From positions 13,772,501-13,836,500 of the forward strand of contig NC_092323.1 in NCBI RefSeq assembly GCF_036785885.1: a stretch of DNA of 64,000 nt. Direction: 5' to 3'. Below the pieces are notes generated by a model. It did no database searches. It was not told the DNA's origin and saw nothing but the letters and a program-made list of their open reading frames with translations. Source of the stretch: Coffea arabica. Taxonomy: Eukaryota; Streptophyta; Magnoliopsida; Gentianales; Rubiaceae. Shown in pieces: positions 33,844 through 47,266 of the stretch. Position 1 is the first letter of the stretch. Each line of letters begins with the position of its first letter. Both the position numbers and the translations under genes were made by a program.

Positions 33844-34904
33844 TAAATATTTTTCTTATTCAACGTGTGTCATTAGTTTATAGAGAAAAAAAATTCAATA
33901 TGGAAGATGAGCTGATTGTGGTCATATTGCCACATTTGGATTCGACAAGTGACAAGAATTTTCCCATAAACGTAAGCTGTAACAACATTCAAATTCATCT
34001 AACCGCACCGAGGACGAATTCGAGGGGCCTAAACACTTTTCAGACCTGGGATTTGCTGGATTGATAAAACTGGGTTTGACAAGCTGGTCCAAGAGGTGGT
34101 TGAGTATCATCAAGTTCATACGTCAATTCCCAATCTGCTCAGCCCATGGATTTACACGCAAATGTGGCTGGCCCAAATTGACAATGAACAATTTGCTTGC
34201 ATCCATAAAACGTTCTTTTTTTTTTTTTTGGATATAATCTTATAGATACTTATAATATAGTATGTACTAGTAGGTGTCAATACATGTCACTTAATTTTAT
34301 TTAAAATTCTTGCATACATGACATGCATATATACTCGTTAGTGTGTACATTCTTATTGTATATAAGATTAATGATTTTTTAATTATTTATATTTTGAAAC
34401 GAACTTAAGATTGTATAATTCTACCTCATTATAAATGTTTTATTTTTCTAAGTTAGAGACCAAGTAACTTAAATGTTTCATATGTAAACTTCAATCTTTA
34501 ACTTAATCTATCAAGTGGTAAATTTTGCTTAAACTTAGTTCAATTAATAGACTAATCAATTCATGAGAAATACTTTATCAATCAAGGTGACATTGAAAAA
34601 CAAGTAATTTGGTCCGTACTTCAGCCTTAACAGGAATTAGAAACATGCGCCCAATCAAACAATTAGACATTACATTCTAAAGTAAATTATGTAAATGACA
34701 AGTACAAGAAGTTAGAGGTTCCGAATTCAAATTTTTCTATCCTCTCCCTGTTTCTTAAGTTCAACTCCTCCTCTGTTCGAAAAAAAATTGAAGCATACTA
34801 TTGCAAGAAATTCAATTCACTTTTACAAGTTCAAGTGGCAAAAAGTAAAATATTATGAAAATTGGAGTAGCATATCACAATTCGTATCCCCCCCCAAAAA
34901 ACAA
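33844..34904. other. Spacer without recognised gene
   Basis: AT-rich DNA. The 65-codon frames at 33867-34119 overlap on opposite strands and resemble nothing known. Confidence 0.35.
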
Positions 34905-35067
34905 GAAGTTCAGCTGGTAATCACATGCAATAGTAGTATCCCTTAGGTTGCCGGTTCCAACCTATTGTGTTAAAATTGTTTTGCATTCTTCGGTGGGGTT
35001 TTGTATAGTCGCAAGGGATTAGTTTGGCAAAGTCGGGACACCCTGCATTGAACAAAAAGAAAAAAAA
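34905..35067 (+). mobile_element. Degraded tRNA-derived SINE
   Basis: gttcagctggtaatcac resembles a pol III A box and gccggttccaacc a B box. The 3' half (gggattagtttggc, gggacaccctg) matches the tails of the SINEs at 47267 and 60017, and it ends in an A-rich run. Confidence 0.5.
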
Positions 35068-35182
35068 TAAGAGAAAACATCACATTTTCATATCAACTGT
35101 TTCAAAAAAAAATACGAGTCCTATGCTCGTATTGGCACTCGTGTACCTATGTCAGTTCTTTAACCTGTGCATAAATTTCCTG

Positions 35183-35227
35183 GGGTAATTTTAGAAACCT
35201 TATTGGGAGGTTTCTAAAATTATCCCT
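35183..35227. repeat. Near-perfect inverted repeat made only of MITE ends
   Basis: gggtaattttagaaacct and its complement aggtttctaaaattatccc are separated by only about 7 bases. The same terminal sequence flanks the larger elements at 39589 and 41330. Confidence 0.65.
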
Positions 35228-35636
35228 AAGTTTCCATATTGGGAGTTGGCTGCCAAATTCATTCCACAAGCCGTGCCGCTGATGAAGGTATCTATCTATG
35301 TGGCAAATTTGGCAAATGTGGATCACATATCCATGGACCAAATAAATAATAAGGAAACTTGCTAATTGTAATAATCTGTCGATCAGGAGTCGCTTTATTT
35401 CTCTTGGACCTTTCCTCAAAAAAGGAAAAAAAAAATCTCTTGTACCTGTGGCTTTTGGTTGTTCTCGGAGGTGTTTGGAGCAATTTTAATTGAACTTGTG
35501 AAACAAATGCGCATGTGATACAAAATAGATAAATTAAAATATATGTTTGAAAAGAGCCTCCCTCAGCTATTTAAGTAATGGATGGAATATATATTTTTTT
35601 ATCAAAGAGGGAAAGAGGGCAGATAACAGCATGTGT

Positions 35637-35803
35637 TTGGATACAAAAATTATCTTAAATATTATTTTACTTGTATCATTAACACAAATTTTAACCCTTT
35701 TATATTTGTAACAATTTTTTTTATTTCACATATATCACATCATAAAAAGTACTATAATAATTATATCAAATAATAACTCTACTCTAGTCCAAACACTCAC
35801 AAT
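35637..35803. mobile_element. Small MITE
   Basis: Ends gtgtttggatac and ctagtccaaacactc are inverted repeats. The interior is AT-rich with atatatcacatcataaaaagtac-like sequence seen in similar elements at about 46150 and 57110. Confidence 0.45.
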
Positions 35804-37403
35804 TTTTTTCTTCATTGAAAGACTGAGAATTGATAAACTTTTAATCACCGAACTACGTTTGATTATCAACAACGAGACTATTTGGATTGCAATTTTTGTG
35901 CAAATTTTTTGTGGAGTTTTTAAAGAATATTTCTTCAACACATTTTTTAACTTCAACATATTTTTTATCTCATATTATATGATACTACATCTCAAAAAAA
36001 AAAAGAAAAAGAAAAAAGAGTGCTGTTCTGCAAAAACTCTGAAAAAAAAAAAGTTTTTCCATCCAAAGTGATGTCTGGGCATGGTAGCTTCAAAGTTCAA
36101 ACAGGTAAAGTCGGCAAGAGAGGTTAAACTTCCCCTCTTGACCCTTGACTTTGTACCATTAATCATGAAAGGTTTCAATTTACTTGTTAAATCACTCAAC
36201 AAAGACAAAGGAGCCCATATGATTTCAGTAGCTAAAGCACTAGACAGAATGACCAATTATCTTGACAACATCCTAATTGATTTCTCACTTTTTTCAACTT
36301 TTTACCATCCCCCCTCTTATCATCAGCAGCTAAGATCATCATTATTATTGATTTCCCACAACTACTCTTCTGCTGAATGGTCATTTCTTGGCCTGTTTAG
36401 AAGAAGACCTTTTTCTTGGGATGCATTTCCCTTTCAAAGCTTTCTCTCCTCTCTCTTCCTCGGTTGCTTCTGCATCCTCTATAGCTAATTTCGAGCTCCT
36501 GCACAACAATTACAGTACAAGTGAATTTAATAATAATAATATGCTACTTAAAACTTCATCAGATTGCAAGTACGAGTGAGTTGAATTTCTTGAATGTTTT
36601 TTTCCAATCGAGCAAGTTATTACCAAGAGGGTAACAAGCTGGTTCATCATAAGTTTTTTTTTTTTTTTTTGGTCAGCAACGATATACTTGTACAACCTGC
36701 TCTATCCTAATACAGGGGAGGGAACAAGGAGGCTGGTTCATCATAAGTTATTGACTATGACTATGGGTACTCACTGACGAAAACGACCACCTTGGTTACA
36801 GAGGTCTGTTGTGCTCTGTAAGCTAATCAGTCCTCGAGTTGACAAACATTAGTCAACCGGATGACATCATTGTCTTTTAGTAAAAGTTAATTTCTTCATA
36901 TTTAAACAAAAATAGATCATCTAAAATTAGGAAAAAAATTACAAAAAAAAAAAATTGATCATTCATTAGATAGTAGTCTGAAGTGGAAATCTGTCAATTA
37001 ATTCAAGAAAATTACACAAGAAGAGAAGGCTCCAAACTAAAATACTGTAATTAATTTCATCTAGAGTACTAAAATTTTAACACTTACAAGGTTCTCATTT
37101 TAATTTTCTTCCCTACCTAAACCAAAAAGAAGGTTCTCTAATTTACATCTAGACTAATAAAATTTTATAAGGTTCTAACTTTAACTTTCTTCCCTACCTA
37201 GTTATCAAAAAAAAAAAATTTTCTTCCCTCCCTTAAAAACGGAGAAAGAAAAAAGAAGGTTCTAATTAAGACATGATTAGTTTCGTTTAACTTTGGAAAA
37301 TAAATTCAGTCCATTATCATATTGTTATTATTATTTTATGTTTATGGCTTTGAAAAAATTTGACTAATTATGAGGCCAAAGAACCAAAAAACAAGCTTTA
37401 GGA
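35804..37403. other. Spacer downstream of the SOSEKI gene
   Basis: AT-rich with homopolymer runs. Frames at 36081-36488 (plus) and 35975-36256 (minus) overlap each other and match no family. The part next to 37404 should be the 3' UTR of the gene. Confidence 0.35.
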
Positions 37404-39299
37404 CTATAGTCCATAGACTAACCTTTCCTCATTATAGGAAGATGATTTCTTCAAGCTTGAGGGTTCAACCTGAGCCCTGTCATCGGTAGCCATTGATTCA
37501 ACAATGCTCCCACTGAAATACTCTTTCTCCTCAGCCTGCAAATTCCCAAACCTCGGATTCTCAGACATGTACTTTATCTCATCCTCCTCCTCCATAGCCG
37601 CCGCCGCCTTATACCCCGCCGCAGCACTTTTGCACAACACCCCTTTATGCAGATCACTACAGTTACTCCTCCTAGCCCCAGCAGGGGTCGCCGCCGTAGT
37701 AGTTGTCGCCGGTGGTGGTTGTTGCTGCTGCTTCAAATCAGGCACATTTTTGCCATTAGTAGTGCCCCTAAAAGAGAGCGACCCCCCGCATGCAATGAGC
37801 TGAAAAAGCATGGAGTTCCGGCTCAGTAACGGCTCATTTCCAACCGGATCGCCGTCCTCGAACCTCTTGGACGTGTTGCTGGTCTCGTTCATGGCTTTGT
37901 CCGAAAGACTCGACGACGTCGTCGACGGTGGAGATTCATTTTCTAAAATGAATTCAGACCTAGGGTTTTTCATAGTTTCTTGAGATTCTTGCTTTTGCTT
38001 CTTTTGTTCTTGTTTTTGTGGTCGTTGATGTCGGTGGTGAATTTCGTCGGTGGAGACGCCGCGGGAGCATCGAGAATACTGAGGTGTAGTTGAGGTGGTA
38101 TAGCAGCTAATCTTTTCTTCATATTCTTCTTCATGATCCAACTCTTCTTCTTCTACTTGACCAGCTTCATTTTGATCATTATCCTCGTATTCATTGTTGT
38201 GATGATGAACATGGCCTAGTGATCTGCGTTTTGGATGGCAGTTCGTGATTTCTACAACTCCCGGCCTTTGTTGCACGTTCCCAAGAGGAAGTTGCTGATT
38301 CTGTTGTGTGCTACTGCCAACTCGAAGTTGTTGAAATTTTTCTGATGAAGAGAGTAACCAGGTTCATTGGAAACATACACAAAATTAAACTGATTATATA
38401 GTGTAAACTAATCCATTCATGATAAAAAATAAAAAAAAATTAAAAAGGGGACAAACATATATAGAAAAGATTAATAAAAAGAAAAAAAATGTTAAGTGTG
38501 GTTAAGCAAAAAAAGTTAAAAGTCAGGTAATTAACTCACCTGTGCAACCATCACTGACTATTTCGGACCCTTTGAGTACATATTCTGCTCCTTCTGATGG
38601 ATAGATGATATCATTCTCCGCCAAGTCATTCCACACATAACCATTTTTGTAGCTCCTATGAGAAATAATTCCCACATATTAATTTCTTTTTTTGGGTTGC
38701 AAAGTTAAGAGCACAAGGTACAAATAAATACTACATAAAGCACTGGAATCTTTTTTAAGTGCATACTGTATTCAGAACTTGTAAATGGTTAATGTGCAAA
38801 AGTGCCCAATTAGATCATAAATAGTTAAAATCACTATTCAAGATTATGAATCTTAGGCCTACTGAAAATTCGGGAAAGAGGAATTAAGTACCTTTTGCAA
38901 GACCAAGAATACAACGAGGGCATGGCTTTGCCTCTAAGAACTGTGAGCCGATCAATGACATCTACACATTATTTAACAAGTTAGTAAAAAGAAGTTCCAA
39001 ATACCAAAAGGGCTTCCCTATGAAACCTCAAGAATCAAGATTTTGCTTTCCTCAACACGAATTTGCAGCTGTATATATCGCCGATCAAGAACAGATTGTG
39101 GATTAGTACCTTTCAGGCGAAGTTGTTGATTAGCAAGATGAGTAACTTCCAAATAATGAGGATGCTCAAGCTGGCCATTTCTGGTGAGGTAATAAACAAC
39201 TTGAACTTTTTTGAAAGCAGGTCTTATCAACCTGGACTGTGTGCATATCTTCACCCTTTCAGGACTCATGTCTCTGCTTCTTCTTCCTCGAACCTCCAT
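37404..39299 (-). CDS. SOSEKI (DUF966) polarity protein, four exons (437 aa)
   Basis: Exons at 39110-39299, 38892-38961, 38540-38655 and 37404-38341; all three introns have GT/AG borders and the phases join cleanly (190+70+116+938 = 1314 bp). The ATG at 39299 is the first in frame. Residues about 33-117 form the DIX-like oligomerisation domain ([58 protein letters not shown]) by which SOSEKI proteins polymerise at cell corners and mark cell polarity in plants. The long last exon is low-complexity (acidic, Q/K and Q/P/T runs) with the conserved short motif [12 protein letters not shown]. The C-terminus has [13 protein letters not shown]. Full-length and apparently intact. Confidence 0.93.
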
Positions 39300-39588
39300 T
39301 TTTCTCACTTACAGTTTCTGATCTTTCTCGTTTTTCCCTTATCCCCTCCTTTTTTCTGTTCTTGAATACGAGTACTTAACTAACCCGGGCTACCCCCATT
39401 TATGATTGACCTCTCATCACACGACCAAAAAGAAGAAACGCAGAAAGGGACAAAGAAAGTAACAAGGCCTCGAACGGTGCACTAATGTATAGAAACAGAG
39501 AAAACTCTCCATTCGGATTATCGATTAAGGGGCATACTATCTACTACTACTACTTGGTTATATTAGGCTATCAGACGGATAGAAAAAG
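39300..39588 (-). promoter_or_regulatory. SOSEKI leader and upstream region
   Basis: About 290 bp, pyrimidine-rich on the plus strand near the start codon as for a 5' UTR. Core promoter elements are not certain. Confidence 0.35.
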
Positions 39589-40225
39589 GGGTTAATTTCA
39601 GAAACCTCCCTAAGGTTCCTGACAATTTCACTGAACTCTCTTGAAGTTTAAAAAATTATACATACCTTCCTTATTATTTAAAATGATAATTTTACCCTTA
39701 AATATTTTAATAAAATTCCCTTATTTGATATGCTTATATTTAGAATGAGTTTTAAAATTATTTTTTCATTCTTTTTCCTTCTTATTCCTTTTTTTTAAAA
39801 AAAAATTTCACAAATAAAATTGTAGAATTACCACTATTGCTTCTAGTTTTTATTGTAACCAAATGTTAAACTAGTGATTTTTTTGACGAGTTAATTTTAT
39901 ATGTAATCCAATATTTTTGCTGATTTTTGTTTTCTATTTTATGGTACTAAAATTAACAATAAATAAAAAAAGACCCAAAATCACTACCAAATTATGATAA
40001 TCGTCAAAAAACTAGATGATCTTAAAATTGTGTAGAAAAATAAATTAAAAACTCATTATACAATGGCATTTTTGGGTATTCATTTAAAAAATTGACCAGG
40101 CTAATATTATTTTAAGATTTTGTTACTAAAACTATCAAATTAAGAGAGGTAAGTGTAATTTTTTAAACTTTAGGGGAGCTCAGTGAAATTATCAAAAACT
40201 TTAGGGGAGGTTTCTCAAATTACCC
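39589..40225. mobile_element. Mutator-like MITE with GGGTAATTT-type ends
   Basis: 637 bp with inverted ends gggttaatttcagaaacctc and gaggtttctcaaattaccc. The flanks tagaaaaag and tagaaaagg form a 9-bp target duplication with one mismatch, as for Mutator-type elements. Non-coding. Confidence 0.7.
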
Positions 40226-41329
40226 TAGAAAAGGAATAAAAATGTGAGGTCCATGTCATTGTGGGTAGTGATGTTTTTCTTACCGTTTTGGTATCGTCTG
40301 GATGTGGATTAATTCCTTAGTCCTTTATGATGAATTTAACGAGTTCTTTCTGAAATCAGGTAAGTATCGTATTTGGAAAAACATTTTAGATTAAATTATT
40401 AAAGTATTTTTTGGATATGATATATGTTATGTAAATATATAATTGAAAAGATAAAGGTGAATCGATCGACGACTCTGGAGGCATGTGGTGACTAAAAGCA
40501 ATTTAATCCAAACTTTTTTATTACAAAAAAAAAAAGATAATTGGAAATCATTTCTAGACGCATTCAAACAAAAATTTCAAATAAAATGCTGCTATTTTGC
40601 TATTGAAACCAATGTAACTTATTATTGCATTCTGGTCATCGTAAAGTTGATATTTTATCTTTATGTTTTCGGACACTGTTCAGCTGAGCTAGAACCAAAA
40701 GAAATTAAACATTGAAGATGAGATAGGAGATTAAATAAGAGAAAATGTGCATGAAAATCAATACCCTAAAACAAAAATCGCTCTACTATAAAACATACTG
40801 GACAATAACTGTTACCACTATTCGAATTAAAGACAAGTCCACCGGTAATTGGCTTTTTATGTAATTGATGGAGACTAGAGTACACCTTTTGGTCTTCTTT
40901 GAACAAAAAAAAAAAAAGGCTGCTTGTAGTAACTTCTCTTTCAAACTTAAATCCAACAGCAGTAAGTATAGTAACTGCTGGATGGACCTTTGGTTGGTGG
41001 ATCTGGTGTTGAACTGTATTGGAACATGGCATGAATCAGATGTCTTTGGAACCAATTTGAGGACAAAAACGTTTTCCCCTCTGAAGTCTGAGAAGTTAAA
41101 GCGTTTTACTCCCATTAATTCCACTGGCATTGCTTTTCTGAGATATTTCTCGATCGTCTTCAACTCTGCATGTCGGATTGAAAGTATAATACTGCAGAGG
41201 CCAGACTTCCAAAAATAGTACAAATTTTGGGGTTTTGTTTTGTTTCACGTTACCTTTATGCCAGAGGGGTCAGCAGCCACCGGAGAAAACCACAACTGAA
41301 ATATCAAAGTCAATGGAGAGAAAAAGCAA
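40226..41329. other. Spacer between two related MITEs
   Basis: No supported gene. A 145-codon minus frame (40786-41223) lacks an ATG at its start and resembles no known family. Confidence 0.35.
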
Positions 41330-42425
41330 GGGATAATTGCAGAAACCTCCCTTGAGGTTTCTAACACTAACACTTACCTCTCCTATAGTTTCTAAAATTG
41401 CACTGACCTCCCCTAGGAGGAAATTGGACCTATTACTAACAATAAATTGTATGATTTTACTTTTATACCATAACTAATTGCAAAAACTTAATGAACGAAT
41501 TTTAGAAAAGAAAATTCATTTTTTGTTAACAAATTGAATGACTAATTAAACTAGAGATTACTTGTGAGTTTTAGTATCATTAGCCATTGTAAGCAAAAGT
41601 TAAAAATGGTGTCAATTGAGGGGACAAAACGACGTACATGTTTCCATATTATGATCTTCAAATCAATCAATTTAAGGTAAATACACATACCCTATTTAAA
41701 GTACCCGTTCTTTACAGATATTTTATTTTCAAATATTTAATTTATGATAAATATATTAACGTTTGTAATTACAAATTAAAAAGTGTTACAGTAATATTCT
41801 CGTAAAAAGAAAATCAGTAGGTTATCTATTTGATATAAATTAAATATTTTTTAAAAAAAGAAATGGCTCATAAAGTATTAATTTTTTATGATTTTCACCC
41901 ATTACATGAGTAAAGTATTAGCTCTTTATGAATATTTTATCCTGAATCATTTAATTTATGCTAAATACATAAATATTTATAACTAAAATTGAAAAAGTGT
42001 TATATTAATATTTCTACGGAAGAAAAACTGGTAGGTTTTTTATTTAACGAAAATTAAATATTTGAGAGTAAATACAAATCTGTATTTGAGAATAAATATT
42101 TGTAATAAAGAAAATGTTTGAAAGTAAAATATCCGTAAAGAACTGGTACTTTAAATAAGTAATACGTATTTGCCTATAAACTACGCTCCTTAAAGTTTAT
42201 TAATTATTAATTAATTTGTAATACTTTGTCATTCATTGGACATGTAGCACAAATGGCAAATCAGGTACAAAATTCTAATTTCACTCTCTAAAACAATATT
42301 TTAATCATTTGGATTGAGTTTGTAAAGGATTAGTAACCTCAGGGGAGGTCAGTGTAATTGTTCAAACCACAGGGGAGGTGAGTGTAAATGTCAGAAACCT
42401 CAGGGGAGGTTTCTGAAATTATCCC
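41330..42425. mobile_element. MITE with GGGATAATTT-type ends, 1.1 kb
   Basis: Begins gggataattgcagaaacctc and ends gaggtttctgaaattatccc. Subterminal short repeats gtgagtgtaa/acacttacctc and gaggtcagtgtaatt recur at both ends. Related to 39589-40225 and to remnants at 35183 and 57985. No clear target duplication. Confidence 0.65.
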
Positions 42426-44203
42426 TTGATACTATAACGAATTGGTTCTCTATGTAGAGACAACAGCAAATAAAAAGAGAAGATTGATGGCATTGTGATA
42501 TATTATTGTTTGGTCCCATCTTGAATGACCTTTGCAACTTTTTTTTTCCTACTTTTTTAAGCTCTATCAAAATCAAAAGTTTTTTTTTTCTTTTGAGCTC
42601 AACTTCATATGTTTAAACCGTGAAAGTAAGTAACTTTTTTTTTTAAGAAAAAGTAACAGTAACCTCATTTGAGAACCCTGAACTATTCACAAGGCAACCT
42701 TGAATATGATAAGTTCCTACTTCGTTTGGTTTTAATGCCATACCATAGACAAAAGATTTCTTCAAAAGCAAACTCCAACTACGCAGAAGGAAAGGAACTC
42801 CACATCGAGGGTTGATGTCTTAATTAATCCAACTGCAAAAGGTTTTATCTCATGATTATTGGATTCTCTTACAAGAATAAATACACATACACTTTTGTAT
42901 AAATATATGTACATACATATATTGCACAGCACATATTATTCTGTGATCAACTAAACAATGAGTAAAATTCTCACGATTTTACAAGAAGTCAAAAAGTGTT
43001 CTTCACCCTTACACAATTGCACTCGATCCAAATTCATGGCAAAGACAACAAAACAAATATAAATCATGCATTGACGACAGGAACGAAACGCGTGCACAGT
43101 AATGCCAATTGCCACCAGTTTTGCGGACCAGATGGATCCGTGGTGAAGGAGCCAAAAGGGGTAAAACTGAGCAAGAATTGCAGCTGGCCATCCAGAGCAC
43201 TACTTTTTAAAGAAGAAAAGCTAACTAGGTAGCGTAAGAAAATACCTCAAGAAATTAATTCTGATGGATGGATGCGATGGATTATACCAGTTGCAAGAGT
43301 CCATTTGATTGGAGGAATCAGGGCTTAGGTAGGCTCACTGTTTCACAAACAAGTGAAGACATAGCCAGGATGGATGTGACCCAAAACTGTGTATTGCAGA
43401 TAGAGACGACTATTGGGACCAATTTTGGTTAAAAATGGTGCAGTGGTACAGTGCTAGGCACTGCAGTAATGAGGCTATCCTTAGCTCCACAAGGTCAAAT
43501 GTAGTGCAAGATTTCGCTGGTTCTTGCAGTTTCAATTCATTATGCATCCATTATTACTCGTTAACAGAAGATATAGATGGAATGATATTAGTGGACCAGC
43601 ACGTTTCAATTCTATGTCAAATGCAGTCTGGACCACTGTAAGGGAAAGCAACATGTAATCCAAATTCTTAAGAGAATGCAAGGGCAAAATAATTATTTTT
43701 TGTTCTCAATACTATAGTGTACTCGAGATGTGATGCAGCTCGATTAATATAATTTTTAATTTGTTCGAACTTAATTAAGTTCGATGAAGTATGGTCTAAT
43801 CGAACTCAATTAACAAAGTTTAGGTAATTTGTATTAATAATTCATATTTTTTTTAAAACAGGGGATTCCATGCCTCACACTAGTAAACATAAATAAAGGT
43901 ATGTCTATTAGCAGTTTGATTACATTCGATAAACTTTTGAGTCTCGCGTATCTATTTAAGTTACTTGCACTTGGATAACGCAAACTTCACTTCGAATTTT
44001 GACTAAGCAAGCTTGCTGATAAGTCGATTGAATTTGATTCGTTCACATATTAAGTGCAGGCTAATTAATAAGGATACGGTCACTGTAGTATCTATTTCAG
44101 AAATTGCTACATTTCACCGTAATATCTTAAATCAAGAAGTAAAAGCTAAAATTTTTCTTTGTTGAAATCAATGATGACAGAAATATTCATCTCAAAAATT
44201 AAG
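42426..44203. other. Spacer without recognised gene
   Basis: Short overlapping frames at 42996-43232 and 43435-43641 have no recognisable domain. No tRNA or structured RNA gene is seen. Confidence 0.35.
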
Positions 44204-45009
44204 AGTCTGCTTGGTTGGAAGTAAAATGTTTTCCTTGGGAAAATATTTTCCGTGGAAGTAATTTTCCATGAAAATCATTTCTCTTTCATCATTTTCAGGT
44301 GTTTGGTTAGTTTATTGAAAATATTTTCTTACTTCATTTTTCTGATGTTTGTTTAACTTTTGAAATATTTTTACTTTTATCTCTATCTTTACTTTCTACA
44401 CATTATAACTACATACTTCTTCACATGCAAAATAAGAAAATTTATCTCATTGTTTAACTTTAAAAAAATCTTGGAGAAGTGTATATATGAATAAAAAATA
44501 TCTCCTTAAGCAATAAACAAATTGCTGGTCATTTAGTGTCAAATATCAATCACATGCAATGCTTATTGTGACATATATTTTGCCCTCTCACTGCTGAAAG
44601 TTTCTCTAGAAAAGAATGTTCCTATTATACATAATTAATTACTAGCATAGGATGAGTAGGATGATATTTTTTTTTATTTTGAATATACTAGGGGGAGGGT
44701 TGGGTTGGGTTGGGTGGTATGGGGGAGGGAGTGTAAGGAAGAGGTCTTGGGTTCGAGTCCTCCTGTTTACACTAAAAAAAAAAAAACATACTATAAGATG
44801 TTTTCAGTAAGTTTGGAACATACTACAGGCGGGATGCATGCATTTAGGAAAACAACTTCAGTAAGTTTGGAAGGGAAGTTGTTTTCCATAAGATGAGTGA
44901 AAATATTTTACATAGGAAAATGTTTTCAGTAACTTTTGTGCAACCAAACACGGGAAATTAGGAAAATATTTTCCTGGAAAACATTTTCACCCGAAACAAA
45001 CGGACCCTA
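44204..45009. mobile_element. hAT-like MITE with nested SINE-like piece
   Basis: Inverted ends agtctgcttggttggaag and cgaaacaaacggaccct, with subterminal ggaaaatattttcc motifs on both sides. Non-coding. Confidence 0.55.
44695..44786 (+). mobile_element. Short SINE-like tRNA-related insertion
   Basis: gggttcgagtcctcc is a perfect pol III B-box-type sequence, followed by tgtttacact and a run of A. A repeated gggtt stretch precedes it. A weaker relative lies at about 56170-56255. Confidence 0.4.
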
Positions 45010-46017
45010 AGAGATGATTCAAACAAAACTTCATATTTAACTGATTCTTCAACTTGAACGTGTTCCCAAGTCTCCGGCATGGGGTTTTTATTCAATTGGG
45101 TTCTTTCTCTGACCCAACAACTAGATGGGCTAACGTCGTCCGTGATTGGCACATCTGGTTTCTTTCGTAAAAGTAATAATGGGGTCAGTAGTTGGATTAG
45201 GCTCTAGGAGCGCGAAGGTTCTTTGGGGCCTAATTTGTTGATCTGTTCAAGACACATAAACGACATATAAGACCCAAGTCTCGAATCTAATTGATTACTA
45301 CAACACCCAAACCCAGCTACTGTATCAAATTAGGCCCATTGACCAAATCTTAAACAATTAAAGAGAAAAACAAAAAATATTAATTTAAGATAAACCCAAT
45401 CTAACAACATTTCTAAGAAGTAAACAGAAAAAATATTATGATTAAAGTAAAAAATAAATAATTGTTTATAAAACTAGAACAATATCGTGAATGAATAAAC
45501 AAGGGGTTAAATTGGGGAAAGGAATAAAAGGTTTGAAGTAGAAAACAGGTACGCCTTAGGTTAACAAAAAAAAAAAAACTTTAGTACCATATTTAACAAT
45601 TATATGTCATACATGTTGACCTTTATACTCCCTTTTATCTAGTACGTATGTTCTTATGTTCATCTTTTGTGGCATGTTATTAAGTAGAATTTTGGTGATT
45701 TAACTAATATCTCTTAATACGTTAAGAAAAAAGTATTATCTCTTAAATCATTTGCCAATTGGCATTAATTCCTGACCTTTAATCTTTTTCTTATTGTAAT
45801 GAGGGAGAACCTTAAATTATCTCATAATCAATGTTTGCTTCAACAGTCAACAGAGAGAATAAAACTTGACCATTTTTTTTATTATTTCCGTAACTAAAAT
45901 CCAAAATTTAAATTGCTTCTAAATTAATATATGAGGCATCTCAATTCTTATTGAAAGTTTATGCATATACAACTGAAAAATAATCACTTAATAATTATCA
46001 GTCCTTAAAGAATATTA

Positions 46018-46500
46018 CTCCCTTCGTCCCACTTTGATAGACTTATTTTCAATTTTCATCTATCCTAAATTATAGTCCACTTTTCAATTGAAAAGTATCA
46101 CTGTAGCTGGATAGAGTATTATTTGAAATATTATTTGGAATAATTACTGTAGCACTTTTTGTGATGTGATATATGTGAGATAAAAAGTAGTTGAAAATAT
46201 AAAAAGGTGGGATTGAGAAATGTGTTTATGATACAAGCGAAATATTATTTGAGATAAATTTGCAATCCAAACGCACTCATAGTTAACTTGTAACTTCTCT
46301 AAAGTGCCTTTATTTAATGTAGATTGTTATTTAATATAACCTAACTTATTTAATGTAAAGTCAATTAGTCATACTCCATTTTATATAAGGGTATTTTTTA
46401 AAGATAGTACTCTAGATTTATTCTTCCAGTAAAGTTAACTAAATTCTCCTAAACTATGTGAAAAAAAGAAAAACAAGCCTATCAAAGTAAAAAATGATGG
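46018..46500. mobile_element. Stowaway-like MITE with nested small MITE
   Basis: Starts ctcccttcgtcccactttga after TA; its decayed right end keeps cctatcaaagt. A second MITE (about 46097-46272, from gtatcactgtagctg to caatccaaacgcactc) is nested in it. Confidence 0.55.
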
Positions 46501-46631
46501 GAATTGAACCGCTATGATCAGACTAGACGGATGAATTATACACTTATTTAGATTTGAAGAAATCATATATTAGTGACAAGTGATTGTACTAAAGACACGT
46601 AAATATCTTCGTGGTGGGCGATAGTCCAAAT

Positions 46632-46733
46632 ACCATCGATCAGAATATGCATGAGATCATGTATGTTGGTGGCCGAAAGCCTAAGGGCCGTTGATTATCA
46701 TATGCATGAGACCATATATGTTGAATATGAAAC
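46632..46733. repeat. Local 62-bp duplication
   Basis: The pieces aatatgcatgagatcatgta and catatgcatgagaccatata stand 62 bp apart, each preceded by atcgatcag or ttgattatc-like sequence. Confidence 0.5.
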
Positions 46734-47250
46734 TTTTTTTCAGACCTAGAAAGATGTGACATACGTACTCAATGAGCTTCTCGATGCCTTGAAAGATTAG
46801 TGATGCAAACACTATAGAAATAGGAAGGCAAAAGGGTAAACAAAAGGCCATTGGACTGGGATTACCACTTGGACATGTGATTATGCTAGATTGTGGAAGA
46901 AAGCCCCATACATGACGACACACTAAAGTGCTCATAATTGATGGCTTAGGTAGTCGAAAACGAAGTTTGATGCTTGTTCTTTTTTGTAAAAAATGCCAAA
47001 ATGCACTAGCCTGGACCTACAAGTTCTCAATAATATATGTTTTAAAGGACAAAATTGGTCCCAATAATTGACACGAATAGGGTACTGAAAATGACTAATT
47101 ACGACTCTCAGGGCTCGGAATACGACCGGCCTGGCTCTATATATATATATATACTTCCTAGTCGAATTTTACCATTATTTCTTTTCCCTTTCAAATGTTT
47201 GAAAAATAAGCTTGTAGAAACAAAATACCAAACCAGGAACATAAAAAAGG

Positions 47251-47266
47251 CAACTGTGATATGCTC
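47251..47266. repeat. SINE target duplication, left
   Basis: caactgtgatatgctc, repeated exactly at 47466-47481. Confidence 0.9.

Noticed and set aside
36081-36488. 135-codon plus-strand frame
   Set aside because: Overlaps a minus frame, contains low-complexity and Ser/Phe-rich runs, and has no recognisable family or gene context.
40786-41223. 145-codon minus-strand frame
   Set aside because: Begins without ATG, has no recognisable domain and overlaps a plus-strand frame of equal plausibility.
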